From the NCBI GenBank assembly GCA_918026815.1, contig CAKJVC010000057.1, forward strand, positions 124,001 to 188,000: a stretch of DNA of 64,000 nucleotides, given 5' to 3'. The notes under the pieces are model-generated. The model was not told the DNA's origin. It did no database searches and saw only the letters and a program-made list of their open reading frames with translations. Both the position numbers and the translations under genes were made by a program. Numbering within the stretch: position 1 is the stretch's first letter; each line of letters begins with the position of its first letter. Origin of the DNA: Chalara sp. BL73. Lineage: Eukaryota > Ascomycota > Leotiomycetes > Helotiales. Of the stretch, positions 1 to 11,450 are shown piece after piece.

Positions 1-1088
1 GTGATTAGATGTGAGTGGTGTTGACGATTCCAATGCAGGGATAAGAGATGCATTCCTACTTCAGGATCTACGCCATCAAAATCCAGTCTTCCGGCATTGT
101 AGTTGAGAGTCTCCAGTTGTCCTGAAGTTGTAAGAGGTAAATTTTGAGGATCTTGAACAATGATAGCTTACGTTGGTGTGCTGCCTCGCCCATAAGTTGC
201 CGTCTTGTATACTCGGCTGCTTGATGACTTGTCCTCGGCACTCTGCTATCTAATGGCTCCTCATCAAAGAGAGCACTCGTACGTCCATAGTAGCTTGACT
301 GATTGATTGACCCTATCACCGACGGGCCTGCAGATGCTGGAGTTTGACTTTCTGGGAGCAATATGGCTCTATGTTGTGCAAGATTGGTCGTGGTTGAAAT
401 AGTAGGAGACGCGGTTCCGGCTTTGCCAGCAACTCGGCTAGGGGCAGAGCCTGGATTCTCTATACTCTCTGAACTAGCTGCTGCATCAGGAGGCGTATTA
501 CCTAGGCGGGCTTGAAGTTGGCGGTTTTCTTCCTCTAGGCAGGCAAGGCGGCTACGTAAGGGCCTGAAGATAGGACATCAACCAACGTTCCTCGGCAGAC
601 AACAAACCTATATACAAAAACACAAAAAGTAAAAACTTGCTCCAAAGAAAAGAAGAAAGAAAGAAAGGAAAATGTTGACTTAGCAAGAGTCGATAAATCT
701 GCGGTGGTATCTATGCGGAGTAAACGCAATACAAAATTCTAAAGTAGAGAAGAGCTGTACTTAGGTTTCTTCGGTAACGGAGGATACTGGCAGTTCTTGC
801 TGTAAAGCCTAGAAGTTGTGGTGTTAGTAACTGGCGATTGAAACAGCTGGGACCCCACGGCTTGGGAGACTGTGAGACCCTTGAGCGGAGTTTTACGGAG
901 AATCTGGGGAATCACCCGCTTACTTGCAGTTTTGACATTGCGGCTGCTCATCACATTTCATCTAACAGCCGTAATTTCAGCTACTTGCCTCCCACGGCCG
1001 AAACAATCCAACCAACCTTCCGTTTGCGACAGAACTCGCAGGCCTTTGTTGCACGCCTCCGTTTTGCTTGTTGAGACTCATCCGCCAT
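1..1088 (-). CDS. Zn2Cys6 fungal transcription factor, 3' end outside the window
   Basis: Five exons on the minus strand: 1088-1017, 961-924, 808-761, 563-172 and 121-1, running off the left edge. Spliced, the N-terminus reads MADESQQAKRRRATKACEF and then a complete binuclear zinc cluster with C-x2-C-x6-C-x5-C-x2-C-x6-C spacing. No single exon holds all six cysteines, so the cluster is visible only after two introns are removed. A leucine-rich coiled-coil linker follows (RLACLEEENRQLQARL), then a Ser/Thr/Pro-rich stretch. The last exon carries DPEVGMHLLSLHWNRQHHS, the start of the middle homology region seen in NirA-like and related fungal regulators. It is expected to be a nuclear, sequence-specific DNA-binding regulator; its targets cannot be inferred. 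The gene is divergent from the citrate carrier, with 338 bp between the two start codons. Confidence 0.88.
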
Positions 1089-1426
1089 GATTTCAGAACC
1101 GCGGGAACTGCAATTATGGGTTGCCAGGGGAGAGAAGATAGACACGGATGTGTTGTTGTGCATTGGAGGTTTTCAACATATGGAAAAGGAATCTCATTAC
1201 GCCCGCAACAACCGCAGAGATAGCCGCGGCAATTCCATTTCCGTGGTAATTCCTTTCCCGTGGGAACTCCCTTTCCGTGGACAATCATTTGTGCCTTAGG
1301 CACCCAGATCATTAACAAGTATGCACGTGATGCTTTGGTGCTGGATATTAATATTCGTTTTAAGAAAAATGAAGCTCCATGTTCTGATGTCTTTTAGTAA
1401 ATGATTTTAATCCAAAGTCTAGAGAT
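1089..1426. promoter_or_regulatory. Shared divergent promoter region
   Basis: This 338-bp gap separates the start codons of the zinc-cluster regulator (minus) and the citrate carrier (plus). It must hold both promoters. The left part has a short imperfect tandem motif around the word TTCCCGTGG/TTTCCGTGG (about 1237-1280). I see no other gene. Confidence 0.5.
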
Positions 1427-2640
1427 ATGAGCCAATTGATCAGTTCAACATCCCCAATGATTGCAGGAACAGAGACACCATCGAAAGTTGCAAAGGTATG
1501 ATATCTCTAGTCCTTATATCAAAATCCTATCAAGAAAGTGATGATCCATTTGGTTTGTTAGATCAAATATATTTTTGAGAAACTATTACCCGATACAAAG
1601 GTCTGAGATAAGAAGAAAGATCACTAATAGAACTAGGGAAACCAACAAATATCCCCGTTTTTATCGCTGGCGGCTGGAGGAATAGCAGGTGGGGTTGAGG
1701 CTACCATCACAGTGCGATCAACATGTTGTTTAAATATAAAGAAAACTTACAACTGAACAGTATCCGACAGAATACCTGAAAACTAGATCACAACTCAGAT
1801 CTGATGGTGTAGCCCAAGGTATCTTTCGCACACTTCAAACAATTGTAAAAGGAGAGGGACTAGGAGCTCTATATACTGGGTGTTCAACACTGGTTATTGC
1901 ATGTTCACCTGATTTACTGTCTGGTGCGTTTCAGTTTCCGGCATTGCTGACACGTGTATTTAGGGTACAGCTTTTAAAGCAAGCGTAAGGTTTTTGACAT
2001 TTGATTCGATTAAGACAGCGCTGGCAGATTCCAATGGGAAACTTTCAGCTGGGAATGGAATCTTAGCCGGAATGGCAGCAGGCTGCATTGAGAGTATTGT
2101 GGCTGTGACCCCTACCGAGAGACTGAAAACTGCTCTGTAACTCACTTATTGCCTACTATCTCTTTACCTACTTATACAATTTACAGTATTGATGACACAA
2201 AGAAATCAAAACGGTTCCACAGTAGCACGCACGCTATAAAAATGATCATCCAGGAGCAAGGTTTCAGAGGGTTATACAAGGGACTGGTCTCAACAACAAT
2301 GAAACAGTCGGCAACCTCTGGTGTGAGAATGGGCTCCTACAACTTCCTGAAAGAAATCGCCAAATCAGGACAACTTCCCCAAAACTCAGCAATGACTTTT
2401 AGCATGGGCGCTGTTGCTGGCACAATCACTGTGTACGCAACGCAACCATTCGACACAATTAAGACAAGAACTCAAAGCGCAAAAGGAGCGAAGACTATGG
2501 ATGCTTTACGAAGTATTATACAGGAGCACGGCGTTCAAGGATTTTGGAAAGGGAGCACTATGAGGCTATTGCGGCTTGTGGTTTCTGGAGGTATTGTTTT
2601 TAGTGTTTATGAGCAAATTATATTGCTTGTTAAAAGATAA
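1427..2640 (+). CDS. CTP1: Mitochondrial tricarboxylate (citrate) carrier
   Basis: Five exons: 1427-1495, 1637-1711, 1761-1898, 1964-2136 and 2187-2640, giving 302 aa, the usual length of the Ctp1/SLC25A1 citrate carrier. All three mitochondrial-carrier repeats are present. The first has AAGGIAGGVEATIT followed by the P-x-[DE] motif YPTEYLKTRSQLRS; the second has VTPTERLKTALIDD; the third has ATQPFDTIKTRTQS. The C-terminus FSVYEQIILLVKR matches the family end. It should exchange citrate across the mitochondrial inner membrane, supplying cytosolic acetyl-CoA for lipid synthesis. Intron 3 (1899-1963) starts with GC instead of GT; only this splice keeps the frame and restores the family sequence LVIGTAFKASVRF. 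No frameshift is seen, so the gene looks functional. Confidence 0.92.
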
Positions 2641-4719
2641 ATTTTAGAACACAGATTATCCTTGGAGTTTTTGTCTGAAGCTTTAAAACCACTTTTATTT
2701 TTACACTTCAATATTCAAGAGAAGGACACATGATTTAAGTTCGCCTCTCTAATTCTAGTGCCTTATTCAAAATTGTTATAGCTGTCACATAACAAACATC
2801 TGGTCACCTTGGTTGCTATTCCTATTTAAGACTAAAAGTCATATGAACAGCTTTTGTTTAGTAGGTAATGCTTTTAAGCCTAAACTTTTTTCAAGTTATT
2901 TTTTTTGGGGGGAGATAAACTTATTAATTAGTTCATGCTAAATACAAGATTGCAGCTTTTTAGATTATACACTATGTCGCTTGCTTGAGTAGTTCTATAA
3001 TTTAGTTTTAAAATCGTTATGGTTGTTACATGACTAACATGTGATTGCATTAGTTATCATTTTTAATTTTCAAAACCCTAAAGAGTATATACACCGTTCT
3101 AGTAATTGATCTTTAAAACTGCATCAAAAGTAGCAAAAAGCAGTGGCCATTTTAACTTAGAATTCTTGTACCTGAAGTTCTCACAGCAAATAATTGTAAT
3201 AGATTTACAGCATAAGTTAGGTACGCACCTGTGGGGGAAGATGAGCTTCTTATGGGGGAAAAGAAGTCTTGCTAATACAAACTGGTCAGTGTTGTTTGCA
3301 TTCCAGCTCTTTTATTGCCGCAGCCTTTGTTTTAAGTCTTCATTGTTTATACAGCAGTTGGCGGGCGATTTTTTTGAAAAAAAGGTCTTCATTCTCATTC
3401 TTGCTATCATCTTCCATTTTATTGAAACCGGACATATCTATGTTCCCTTGAATCTTTACAAGTTCTTCCGGATGACTTATCAATTGACATTAACAGTGTA
3501 ACGTAAAACATGTTAAGTATGCTTTATTTGACATTAACCTTCAATAGTGCCTGACTTGTAAAAACGTCAGCCTAATGCAAGGAGAGGATGGGCTACAACA
3601 AAAAAGTGATTACTGATGACCTTGCTTTTTCTTGCAATTTTTTGAGAGATTACCTGTAGGTGAAAAAAGGAACAGTAGGCACCAATTTTAGTTACCTGGT
3701 AATTAACTAAGGGTACATGTTGTCCTAGTCAATGCTTTTGCTCTAAGTCAAATTATTGGGGATGATTTGTGCGATAGGAGCTAGCTTAATGACTTTTACA
3801 AATGGATGGGGAAAGCCTTTAAAGGATGAGATTGTCTAGGCTCGCCTAAGATCAAGGATATTATAGTCTTTGATCGCCAGTAGCAAAAAAAAGAGGAGGA
3901 TATGCTATCTCTGTTGCTTATTTTAGGTAGAAATAGTACAGCTATCTCTTTGTGAAAAAATACCATGCATACTTTCTTATATACAAAAAGCTTTCGAGTA
4001 TGTTAGAGACCAGCTAAGTGATGCTGATAGGTTTGTAATTTGATAATATAGGATGCTTAATTGGAGTCAGAGAGGTTAATCGCGCAAAAAAAAGCATAGG
4101 TAAATTTTCAGAATTGGTTCCTGTTAAAATATAAAACAGCTATAATCTATAACAAATAAAATGGCTTAATATAGTGGGCAACTTTCTATACGCAAAAAGA
4201 TGAGCATGTTACGATTTGCCTATTTTCCAAAAGATTTTTAGTTTAGTATTCTTGTAACTGATCTTTACTGTTAATCTGCAAAAGTGTTAGTATTGGCTTT
4301 GTGGCAAACAGGCTTTTCCTAAACAATATTTACTGAGGCTACTAGCATTCCGAGGTTGTGACAAGTAGTTACTTAACTAGTTTCAGACTTTAAAAATGAA
4401 TGTCGGCTACGTGTTACAAAGCAATACTCAAGATTTTTTAAAAGTAAACATCTGGGTAAATAGATTGTGTAGCATTTAAGTAAAAGTTCTCAGTAGCTAC
4501 CAAACAATATTTAAGAAAAAGGAAAGGAAAAAGGAGTGGAAATAATGCTATCTCTGTGAACCACTCAACATTATCAGGCCCAAACTTGATCCCTTCATGA
4601 ATAGCGAAAAGCTAAGCACAATATAACCGCTTTAAATTTGAACCAGACAATATCAACTAGAACCGCGCTGCCCCAACATTCAAATTGAATGCACCTCCTT
4701 TCGAATCTTCCGTCCTTTT
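2641..4719. other. 2-kb AT-rich noncoding stretch
   Basis: I see no supported gene. The longest open frame (3106-3501, plus) has no recognisable motif and poor composition. The stretch contains a diverged direct repeat of about 50 bp (2770-2820 and 3011-3060) whose copies differ largely by C/T and A/G changes. This fits an old mutated repeat, but no transposon domain was found on either strand. Confidence 0.4.
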
Positions 4720-5511
4720 TCAGCGATTGCCAACATAATCATGCTCTTGGTCTATATTCCTAGCACTTCTTGTCTGCAGGGCATTGTAGCCTGGCACAAT
4801 CCATCTTTTATGTCTAATTTGGGTGTTGGATATTTCAATACCCCTTCGGCCATCGTGTGGTGGCAGGCCGAGTGAGCTACTTAAAGCGGGTGGCCAAACT
4901 CTTTTGGCCCATTCTATATCGCTCTGTTCCTCAGCTCTCTGTCTAGTTTCAGACCGATCTTGTACAGAATCAAACGCGGGAGTTTGATTTGCCCTACTTT
5001 CATTGTCATCCCCTCTATTCGGTCCGACGGTATCATCTGCTTCCCTCGCATATTTTCTGCGCAACTTGACTACTTCCTCTGATTTTTTGACTTTCTTATT
5101 CGGATTTTCACCTAGTGGGCCATTTTCCCTTTTTTCAATGCCGCGTAGGGTTTTAACAGCGTCAGAAGCTGGGGTTTGGTTCCTCTTTTCCCGTGATCTA
5201 ACTTCTTTCTTACTCAATCCTGGAGTGCTGCCATCAAATCGGCGATCCGCCTTATTCAAATATTCAAAGCTTCCTCTCTTAACCCAGTCGACAGTGTCGA
5301 CAGTGTCGACAGTGTCGTCTAGTCCGTCATTCCTTTTCAGTTTGTTGGCTCTTTGCATCTCATCCAGATTGAGAGTTTTCAACTCCTGGACAACATCACT
5401 ACGGCTCTCAAAAGAAGTACCAGCTACGCTTCTCTGGTTAAGTGGTGGATTTGCTATTGGGATGGCGAAAGTGAACCCTGCAGTGAGTATAAGGCTGAAG
5501 AAACGCATCAT
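4720..5511 (-). CDS. Secreted Cys-free protein with many dibasic (Kex2-type) sites
   Basis: A single-exon 263-aa frame beginning MMRFFSLILTAGFTFA, a clear signal peptide, then IPIANPPLNQRS. The mature part has no cysteine, is very rich in charged residues, and is cut by repeated Lys-Arg or Arg-Arg pairs (for example KLKR, DWVKR, KADRR, SREKR, GIEKR, EWAKR, HDGRR and IRHKR). Two imperfect internal repeats are visible: NQTPASDAV with NQTPAFDSV, and DWVKR with EWAKR. A 9-bp minisatellite encodes DTVDTVDTV. The layout fits a secretory precursor trimmed by Kex2 in the Golgi into small peptides, but the would-be peptides are not near-identical as in typical fungal RiPP precursors. It could instead be an ordinary fast-evolving secreted or effector protein. 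No homolog is recognised. Confidence 0.6.
   Translation of the reverse strand: MMRFFSLILTAGFTFAIPIANPPLNQRSVAGTSFESRSDVVQELKTLNLDEMQRANKLKRNDGLDDTVDTVDTVDWVKRGSFEYLNKADRRFDGSTPGLSKKEVRSREKRNQTPASDAVKTLRGIEKRENGPLGENPNKKVKKSEEVVKLRRKYAREADDTVGPNRGDDNESRANQTPAFDSVQDRSETRQRAEEQSDIEWAKRVWPPALSSSLGLPPHDGRRGIEISNTQIRHKRWIVPGYNALQTRSARNIDQEHDYVGNR
5288..5317. repeat. 9-bp minisatellite inside a coding region
   Basis: TCGACAGTG occurs three times in tandem, followed by a partial unit. Read on the minus strand it encodes the DTV/VDT repeats of the secreted dibasic protein. The unit is a multiple of three, so copy number can change without a frameshift. Confidence 0.8.
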
Positions 5512-5807
5512 GCGGAATGGAAGTCAAAGTGACGGCGTTAGTTTATTATCCCTAGAAGACTTGAATCTCGGATGAGTTCGAGAAGCTGTCAAAATTGTGA
5601 AGCAGAGGTGCAAGGTCGTCTAAATATAAGCTTGTGCTACATTTGCCTTTGACTTGGCATGTCACCAAAGCTTGGCTTCGGGCGAACTTTCCTCCATATC
5701 TTATGTTTACAATTTCAACTAGAAAATCCGTCACTGTATCATGATTAGTTCTCTTTTAGAAACGATATTGAATGTCAAAAACACTAGCAATAGTAGAGTG
5801 ATTTGTA

Positions 5808-6005
5808 TGTCAGGTGTCGGGATGTCACGTGTCGAGGGGCAATAAGGGGTTCGGTAGAAGCTCTAGGCCTCGGCATGTAAAGGGCGGCCAGAGGTAGAGA
5901 GGTATAAGAAGAAGGCTCGGAATGTAGTAGAAATGGTGGGGATTAGTCTCTGTATCAATGAGAACTGATTTGCGTCCCACTACTCCAGCGCCTTACATTG
6001 TAACA
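5808..6005 (-). repeat. Solo LTR, family 1, copy 1
   Basis: A 198-bp unit. On the minus strand it starts TGTTACAATGTAAGG and ends CACCTGACA, the TG...CA ends of an LTR. It is clearly related to the unit at 42992-43181 and to the fragment at 35899-35973; shared words include GGAGTAGTG near the start and CCCTTAT...GACA...CACCTGACA near the end. No internal retrotransposon sequence adjoins it and no clear target-site duplication was found, so it is read as a solo LTR left by recombination. Confidence 0.65.
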
Positions 6006-7740
6006 CTTTAAAACATTGTGATAATATTTCTGGGAATTCTTGTTATTGAAGTAAAATTGAAGTTGACAAACACGTTGATTTGCCTTAGTTTGCCCAGATC
6101 GACTTTTGGTGGAACTGCTCCAGGACAAAGGTGATAAAGTACTGAGCAGTTTCGAAATAAAAGAAAATCAGTCAACTCTGTTTGCTACGGTTAAAACTCG
6201 AAAAGTCGGCTACATAAACAAGGCTTGCGGTTTGAACCTTTGCCGTAGTAATTGTGTTACTAAGCTTAAGTGGTGTTATAACGCCAGCGAAAATAGTCAG
6301 AAAGCCAAAGCTAATATTAAGGTACGCTACAGCAAATACACGTTTCGCAACCTTTTTTACACCAACAAAGTCGGTGCGAAGAAATAATGGCTAAGCTAAG
6401 GATCGGAGCTGACGTGCAATGACAGACTTGTATAACTTTCAGATATTGGTTAACTACAAAGTATTTTATTACTTACTATGTCGCAGCAGACTATGTAGCA
6501 TTAAAATTATGCAGTAAAGTAACAGAAGTGGTGATGTAAATGCGACTAGAATACATTATTGGTGTTATTGTTGTTCTTTTCATTTCGTAAAAATGTTTCG
6601 AATAAAATGCCATTTACTGATTGCGGTACCAAGAGCAATTAAACCGGAGACCGGACCTATAGTCGGGGAAGCGATGGTAGTCATTTTCTGCGAAACTTGA
6701 GGGTATTGTCAGCTATTCTCGCTTAGCCGTTGGCGGAACAGATAACCAATCAGAATGCGATCTATAAATAAACGATATTTACAAATGATTCGCTATCAAT
6801 TCATCAACAATACGGCCATGGAAAAAAGCTCGGAAGATGCTGGGAATAGATATGGTTGTTACTGTTACCAGCCTTGTATAACTTTCATCTCATCATTTGA
6901 CCGTAGTCAGCTGAGACCGGACAGAACAAGACTGGCTGTGCAATGGCCTATTGCTGTTTCATGGCATGCTTTTACGAGATCTTCATTTAAGCCCAATAGA
7001 TCGGGTCAGGACTTGTAAAGTATCAACCGCATTAAGCCTTGCGATTCACGTAGTTTCATGTCTTAAGGCTATATTGGTGCATTTTTATGCTATACAACCT
7101 CTCAGCATTTGTACGTATAGTCCAGGCTCTTTTAAGATTTGATTGTGTTATTTTTTAGGTATTTCGTATGTCAGACAAGTTGCTGTATAGTAGTCTGGGA
7201 TATCGACAAGTTTCTTGAATTGTGTTAAGAGAGGATATACAATATATCCCGTATATCATTAGTGCAATAATATTCTGAGCACTATTAACACTTCTATAAC
7301 CGTACAACCTCCCATCGACGTGACGTTGCTTCTTGCTGTACACAAGATCCTACTTCCATAACATTAAAAAGAATCTGGAATAAATTATAGTCAAGATTAT
7401 AGGCTGCTGAGTGTTACGTACATTACTATGATGGAATTTTGCCTGTGCTCGGATGACCGTATATTTTGGACCCTCAGACGCGAGAGGCTGAGTTCTTCAA
7501 AGATAATGCTTACATCAAAGATGTGATCTTTCAGGGGTTACTCGCTAACCACAAGAGTCATTTTGAGATACAAGGATAGCTGCCGCTGGCCAGCCGGTGG
7601 AAATTCCAAGTATAAAGAGGATGTTATGTTTTCTCTCTGGATATTTCATTTTACAACTCAAACTCATTCTTATAACTCTCACCAAATCTCATTACATTTT
7701 GTTTCAAGTACTCATAGTAATTATTCGCTGCTCTTTCAAA
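6006..7740. other. Noncoding stretch upstream of the glucanase gene
   Basis: No confident gene. An open frame at 6106-6387 (plus, 93 aa, basic, four Cys) has an ATG but no recognisable domain and no clear promoter; I treat it as probably fortuitous. Other short frames near 6755-7343 look random. The last 150 bp before 7741 should hold the glucanase promoter and 5' leader. Confidence 0.35.
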
Positions 7741-8577
7741 ATGCATTCTATTATTAAAATGTCTTTCCTGGCTCTGTTCACCACAACCATGGCAGAAATT
7801 CCCAACAAGGGCGGGCATAGAGTAATCTGGTCCGACGATTTTAACGGACCCAGTGGATCAAAGGTCGACACGAGTCAATGGAACTACGAAACGCAATCTG
7901 GGGGAAATAGCAACAATGAAATTCAAATATACCAGGAGTCGGCACAGTACGCTGGTCAAGATGGCGATGGCTCTCTCTATATATCGGTGCGAAAATCAAT
8001 GGCCGGGAGCTGGTATTCCGCCCGCATCGCCACTTGGCCAACATTTACTTGCGCCAAAGGCCACAAAATGACGATCGAAGCCGAGATCAAACTTGGTGAT
8101 GCCCCTGCAGATAGACAGCAAGGCATATGGCCTGCCTTCTGGGCCCTCGGTAGCGCCATATATAAGGGGACGCCTTGGCCAGGCTGCGGCGAATGGGACA
8201 TTATGGAAGTTAAGAACGGAGAGGATCGTAGCGTTGCAAGCCTTCATTACGGGGCCGATAAAGGCAGCAAGGACGGGATCACCTTCGACCGCTCACAGTT
8301 CCATAAGTGGTCCCTTGAGATTGATCGCACACCAGAAAACTGGCAAGAACAGGCAATCAACTGGTATCTGGACGGAAACAAGTACCAAACTGTTACTGGG
8401 TCAGAGGTTGGAAACTTTGACAGCTGGGTTACCCTTGCACACTCACCCTATTACGTCCTCTTGAACATTGCTGTTGGGGGTGATTACCCTGGTATGCCAA
8501 ATGGTAATACGATATCCGGAGGGGCCGTTGGGATGTTGGTGAATTATGTTGCTGTTTATGGGACTGATGGTGCCTAA
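7741..8577 (+). CDS. GH16 family beta-glucanase (endo-1,3(4)-beta-glucanase type)
   Basis: A single exon of 278 aa starting at MHSIIKMSFLALFTTTMA, a short hydrophobic leader that may act as a signal peptide. The frame stays open 144 bp further upstream, but that part lacks coding character, so the ATG at 7741 was chosen. The GH16 catalytic motif ExDxxE is intact: GEWDIMEVKNGE with Glu151 (nucleophile), Asp153 and Glu156 (acid/base). Family blocks also present are VIWSDDFNG near the N-terminus, NNEIQIYQ, GIWPAFWALG, and the C-terminal YYVLLNIAVGGDYPG. It should hydrolyse beta-1,3- or mixed 1,3-1,4-glucans outside the cell or in the wall. The exact substrate cannot be told from sequence. No disruption is seen. 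Confidence 0.9.
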   Translation: MHSIIKMSFLALFTTTMAEIPNKGGHRVIWSDDFNGPSGSKVDTSQWNYETQSGGNSNNEIQIYQESAQYAGQDGDGSLYISVRKSMAGSWYSARIATWPTFTCAKGHKMTIEAEIKLGDAPADRQQGIWPAFWALGSAIYKGTPWPGCGEWDIMEVKNGEDRSVASLHYGADKGSKDGITFDRSQFHKWSLEIDRTPENWQEQAINWYLDGNKYQTVTGSEVGNFDSWVTLAHSPYYVLLNIAVGGDYPGMPNGNTISGGAVGMLVNYVAVYGTDGA

Positions 8578-9170
8578 ATTTGAGAAGATGGGTCGTCGAA
8601 GATTGCTTTTCTAGAGCGCCTGATATTTATGTTTTTTATGGATGCATATACAGCGGGAGTCCTTCCTTAATACCCCTTTCCTTTACTTAGCTTTAGATAC
8701 TCTTATATTATCACCGTTGACTTCTGTGTCTGTTGATAGACAGCGCGTGACGTGATAAAAATCACAGCTTCCTGGCCGCTGAAAGCCACTACATTCTCAT
8801 TGGTTCAATGCCTAAGGCTCTGAAAACTTGGGTGCTTTAGGGACTCTCACACGTAGGTGCTTCTTGAGCAGTTACCCTGCATCTACCCTATGGCGCTAGT
8901 TATCCCGGTGCAGTTAAGTGTCAGAGTGTATGCTGCTCGATGTTTAATAGACGGTTAGTTTATTATAGCTAGTATATATTGGCTAGTATAGTGTGGCTAA
9001 CCATTTACAACTATTTTTGTAACATAATAGCCGCTGGTGGTAAAAGAGCCAGTCAAGATAGACATGCTACTGCCTTTTAACCTGTAAACCGGTAGTAGTG
9101 GGAACTAAATCAAGCTAGCTAATTACTCCATATAGTTAGGATATTTTGTTTCGTGATGCATATAAGCCTC
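8578..9170. other. Intergenic, no gene seen
   Basis: About 590 bp between the glucanase stop and the HET-type pseudogene. It holds the glucanase 3' region and a few TAGTATA-type short repeats near 8970-8990. No open frame of interest. Confidence 0.5.
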
Positions 9171-11079
9171 TCATTCTTGTACTCTTTTAGATAAAACAAG
9201 AAGAAATAATTTATTAGGGTAGCAATTGCATACACAGACTTGTGTCCGTGATTCAGCGAGTCTTTCCAACGGCTCAACAACATTTCCCATAAACCGCCGA
9301 AGCATAATACCCCTGTTGGGCCGTGATGTTACTACCTCGCCCGACTTGTATAAACCCAGAGCCCATACATAGTAGTGCTGCATCTCTGTGTATTGCACCC
9401 ATTTGTGCACCAAGTTTAGTTTGAAAAATTACTACCAACGCTAGTTGTATTTAGGCTATCCCTTTATTCTGGTACTTTGCGACTTCTAGTATATTTTCAA
9501 GTGATCGCCAAAGTCTAATCCTAATAAGGATAATCCCTAAGCTGTAGTAGCCAGATTCTTGACAATACTGCGCTGTACTGCTGTAGCTGGGATGCTGGTC
9601 ATCTTGAAGGCTATCCTCTGTGATAGGTCCATCTGTTTGCCAGAGATCTCCATCCAGTCTGCTCTTGAGTAGTCCCACTACATATGACGTTTGTATGTCG
9701 CTGTTTCAAATATTGCTAATAAGCTTTCCAGCATCCGGTGACTGAAAGAACAATGTTGTGCGAGTTGAAATTCCTGTGTAGCCACCTGATAGTGTGAAAC
9801 TCTTTTAGAAAATTTGCTAGGGAACCTGCTATCTTGAACTTGTTGCTAAGAAGCGGGTAGTGTTTTGAACTCTCCTGCCTTCTCTTAAGGCACTGGAGGA
9901 GCGTAATCGGGTCAGATAAACGTTCTGGGTAACAAAAGACAAACCTGTATCCAAGCTAGTCGCTGATATTCTGAAATGCCCCAATACAATGCAAAGGTTC
10001 TAAGATCATTTGGTTTAGGGCGTACACTTAATATTTTCACTTTCAAGTCTACAATAGGGTTGTAGATGCCTCTGCTTCGGATTCATATTTCTGGATGGGG
10101 TGTGAGTCGCATCCGCTCCACCGAACTGTTATTTTACTGTAGTATTGACCGAGCTGACCACGGTACTGGCCTAGTTCATATCCATTTTAGGCTATTGTGA
10201 TTTTATATCGCTTATATCGATCTTACATGCTTCTGTAACTCTTTCGAGGCTATCCGGCCGCAGCATATCAAGTTGAAATTTCCTCATCATAGCCATAGCA
10301 CCTGCAATATTGTAAACAGTATATTTTTGCTTGCACTTGTGATGAATGTCACTTAAAGTATTCTTATCATCGGTATTTAAGATGGTCTGATGCCAATAAT
10401 CTCGAGCTCGCTCATGTAAGCTGGCTGGCAGTAGGTCCAATTGGCTCTCATAAGTTGATTGACTCGGGCTTCGAAGCTAGGTCGGGGTCCGAGTTGTTTA
10501 TGGTTTGAGAGTTGTTGGCTCCATTCTTAAGCTGATGAAAACAAACAACCATAACTGCCATAGAACCGTTATAGAGCTTGTCCAGGAGCACTAAAAGATC
10601 AGCTCGTGGATCGCTTTTCTTCAGCCCAAGGTGCATGGCTCCACGCACGAAACTGTTCCTGCAGAAACCAGAAATTATTGGCAATCTTTCCATTGCAAAC
10701 GCTGTAAGGAGGATATGCTTGTCCTGTTCTTACAGAAAATTGGCCCTTGATTGTGAGAGAATGAGCCTGCATGTTTAAAGATAAAAGCTTTTCGCAAAGG
10801 CTCGCAGTCTTAGGTCGACTATTGGGTCTCCTGTCAAAACCAAGAGTCCAAGATACACCGCTCAACAATTGACAAAATCAAATTCCCACTTGATTTATCC
10901 TGAGGCAGTACTTCTAGCCACTCATTGACCTTGCCCTGTATTTGTCCGCTTTGTCCTTCCGCTTGGTAGAATCTACTTTTACTCCAGGCAGACTGTGTTA
11001 GCCGTTTATTACTGGAGTTAAACACTCGCAACAAACTGTAAAAAAGCCCGCAAAGAGAAAGAAACATCACAAAACGCAA
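9171..11079 (-). pseudogene. Degenerate HET-type gene with C-terminal protein-kinase-like domain
   Basis: Coding traces run along the minus strand in shifting frames with several stops. From about 10000 down to 9420 the order matches the kinase-like half of fungal HET-s/HeLo-type incompatibility proteins: IGAFQNISD, RFVFCYPERLSDPITLL, a catalytic-loop-like FHTIRWLHRNFNSHNI, then HPSYSSTAQYCQESGYYSLG followed by IILIRIRLWRSLE, and finally GNVVEPLERLAE. Upstream pieces (KVNEWLEVLPQDKSSGN; ASLHERARDYWHQ; SDPRADLLVLLDKLYNG) would be the N-terminal and linker part. Stops interrupt at several points, for example before LGYRFVF and within the kinase C-lobe, and the HRD/DFG-type residues are not intact. 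The family is linked to nonself recognition and cell death. This copy cannot make a full protein. Confidence 0.7.
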
Positions 11080-11450
11080 AACAATTTTTTATTATTAAAA
11101 TTGTGTATCAAGAGCTATATTTAGCAGCTTTATTCTTGGCGAATTGAAAAGCTTAAGTTTGTCTAGTGCGGCATAAGCGTTATAGCATTTATATAACTTT
11201 AAGTGACTTTTGGAGCAGGTGCTGATCCTGTCGAAAAAAATGATATTCATTAATCGTGACGGTTAGCCGACTCTGGCTACAACTGTATCCGCAAATTCAA
11301 TGCTATGCGAATCTAGTCTATTCCTCCATGTGCTAGTGCATACCTGGTTCCTGATTTCCACCTCCAACGCCATCACCTCATTTGTCTCGTGAATCCATGG
11401 CTACCAGTCTCGACAACCCTTTTCCAATACTTGGATGGCCAGCTCAACCC
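11080..11450. other. Intergenic, no gene seen
   Basis: About 370 bp between the HET-type pseudogene and the stop codon of the CoA-binding protein gene. It should contain the 3' region of the latter. Nothing else recognised. Confidence 0.5.

Noticed and set aside
5003..5575. 190-aa plus-strand open frame
   Set aside because: It is antisense to the secreted dibasic protein, whose signal peptide and repeats make it the real gene.
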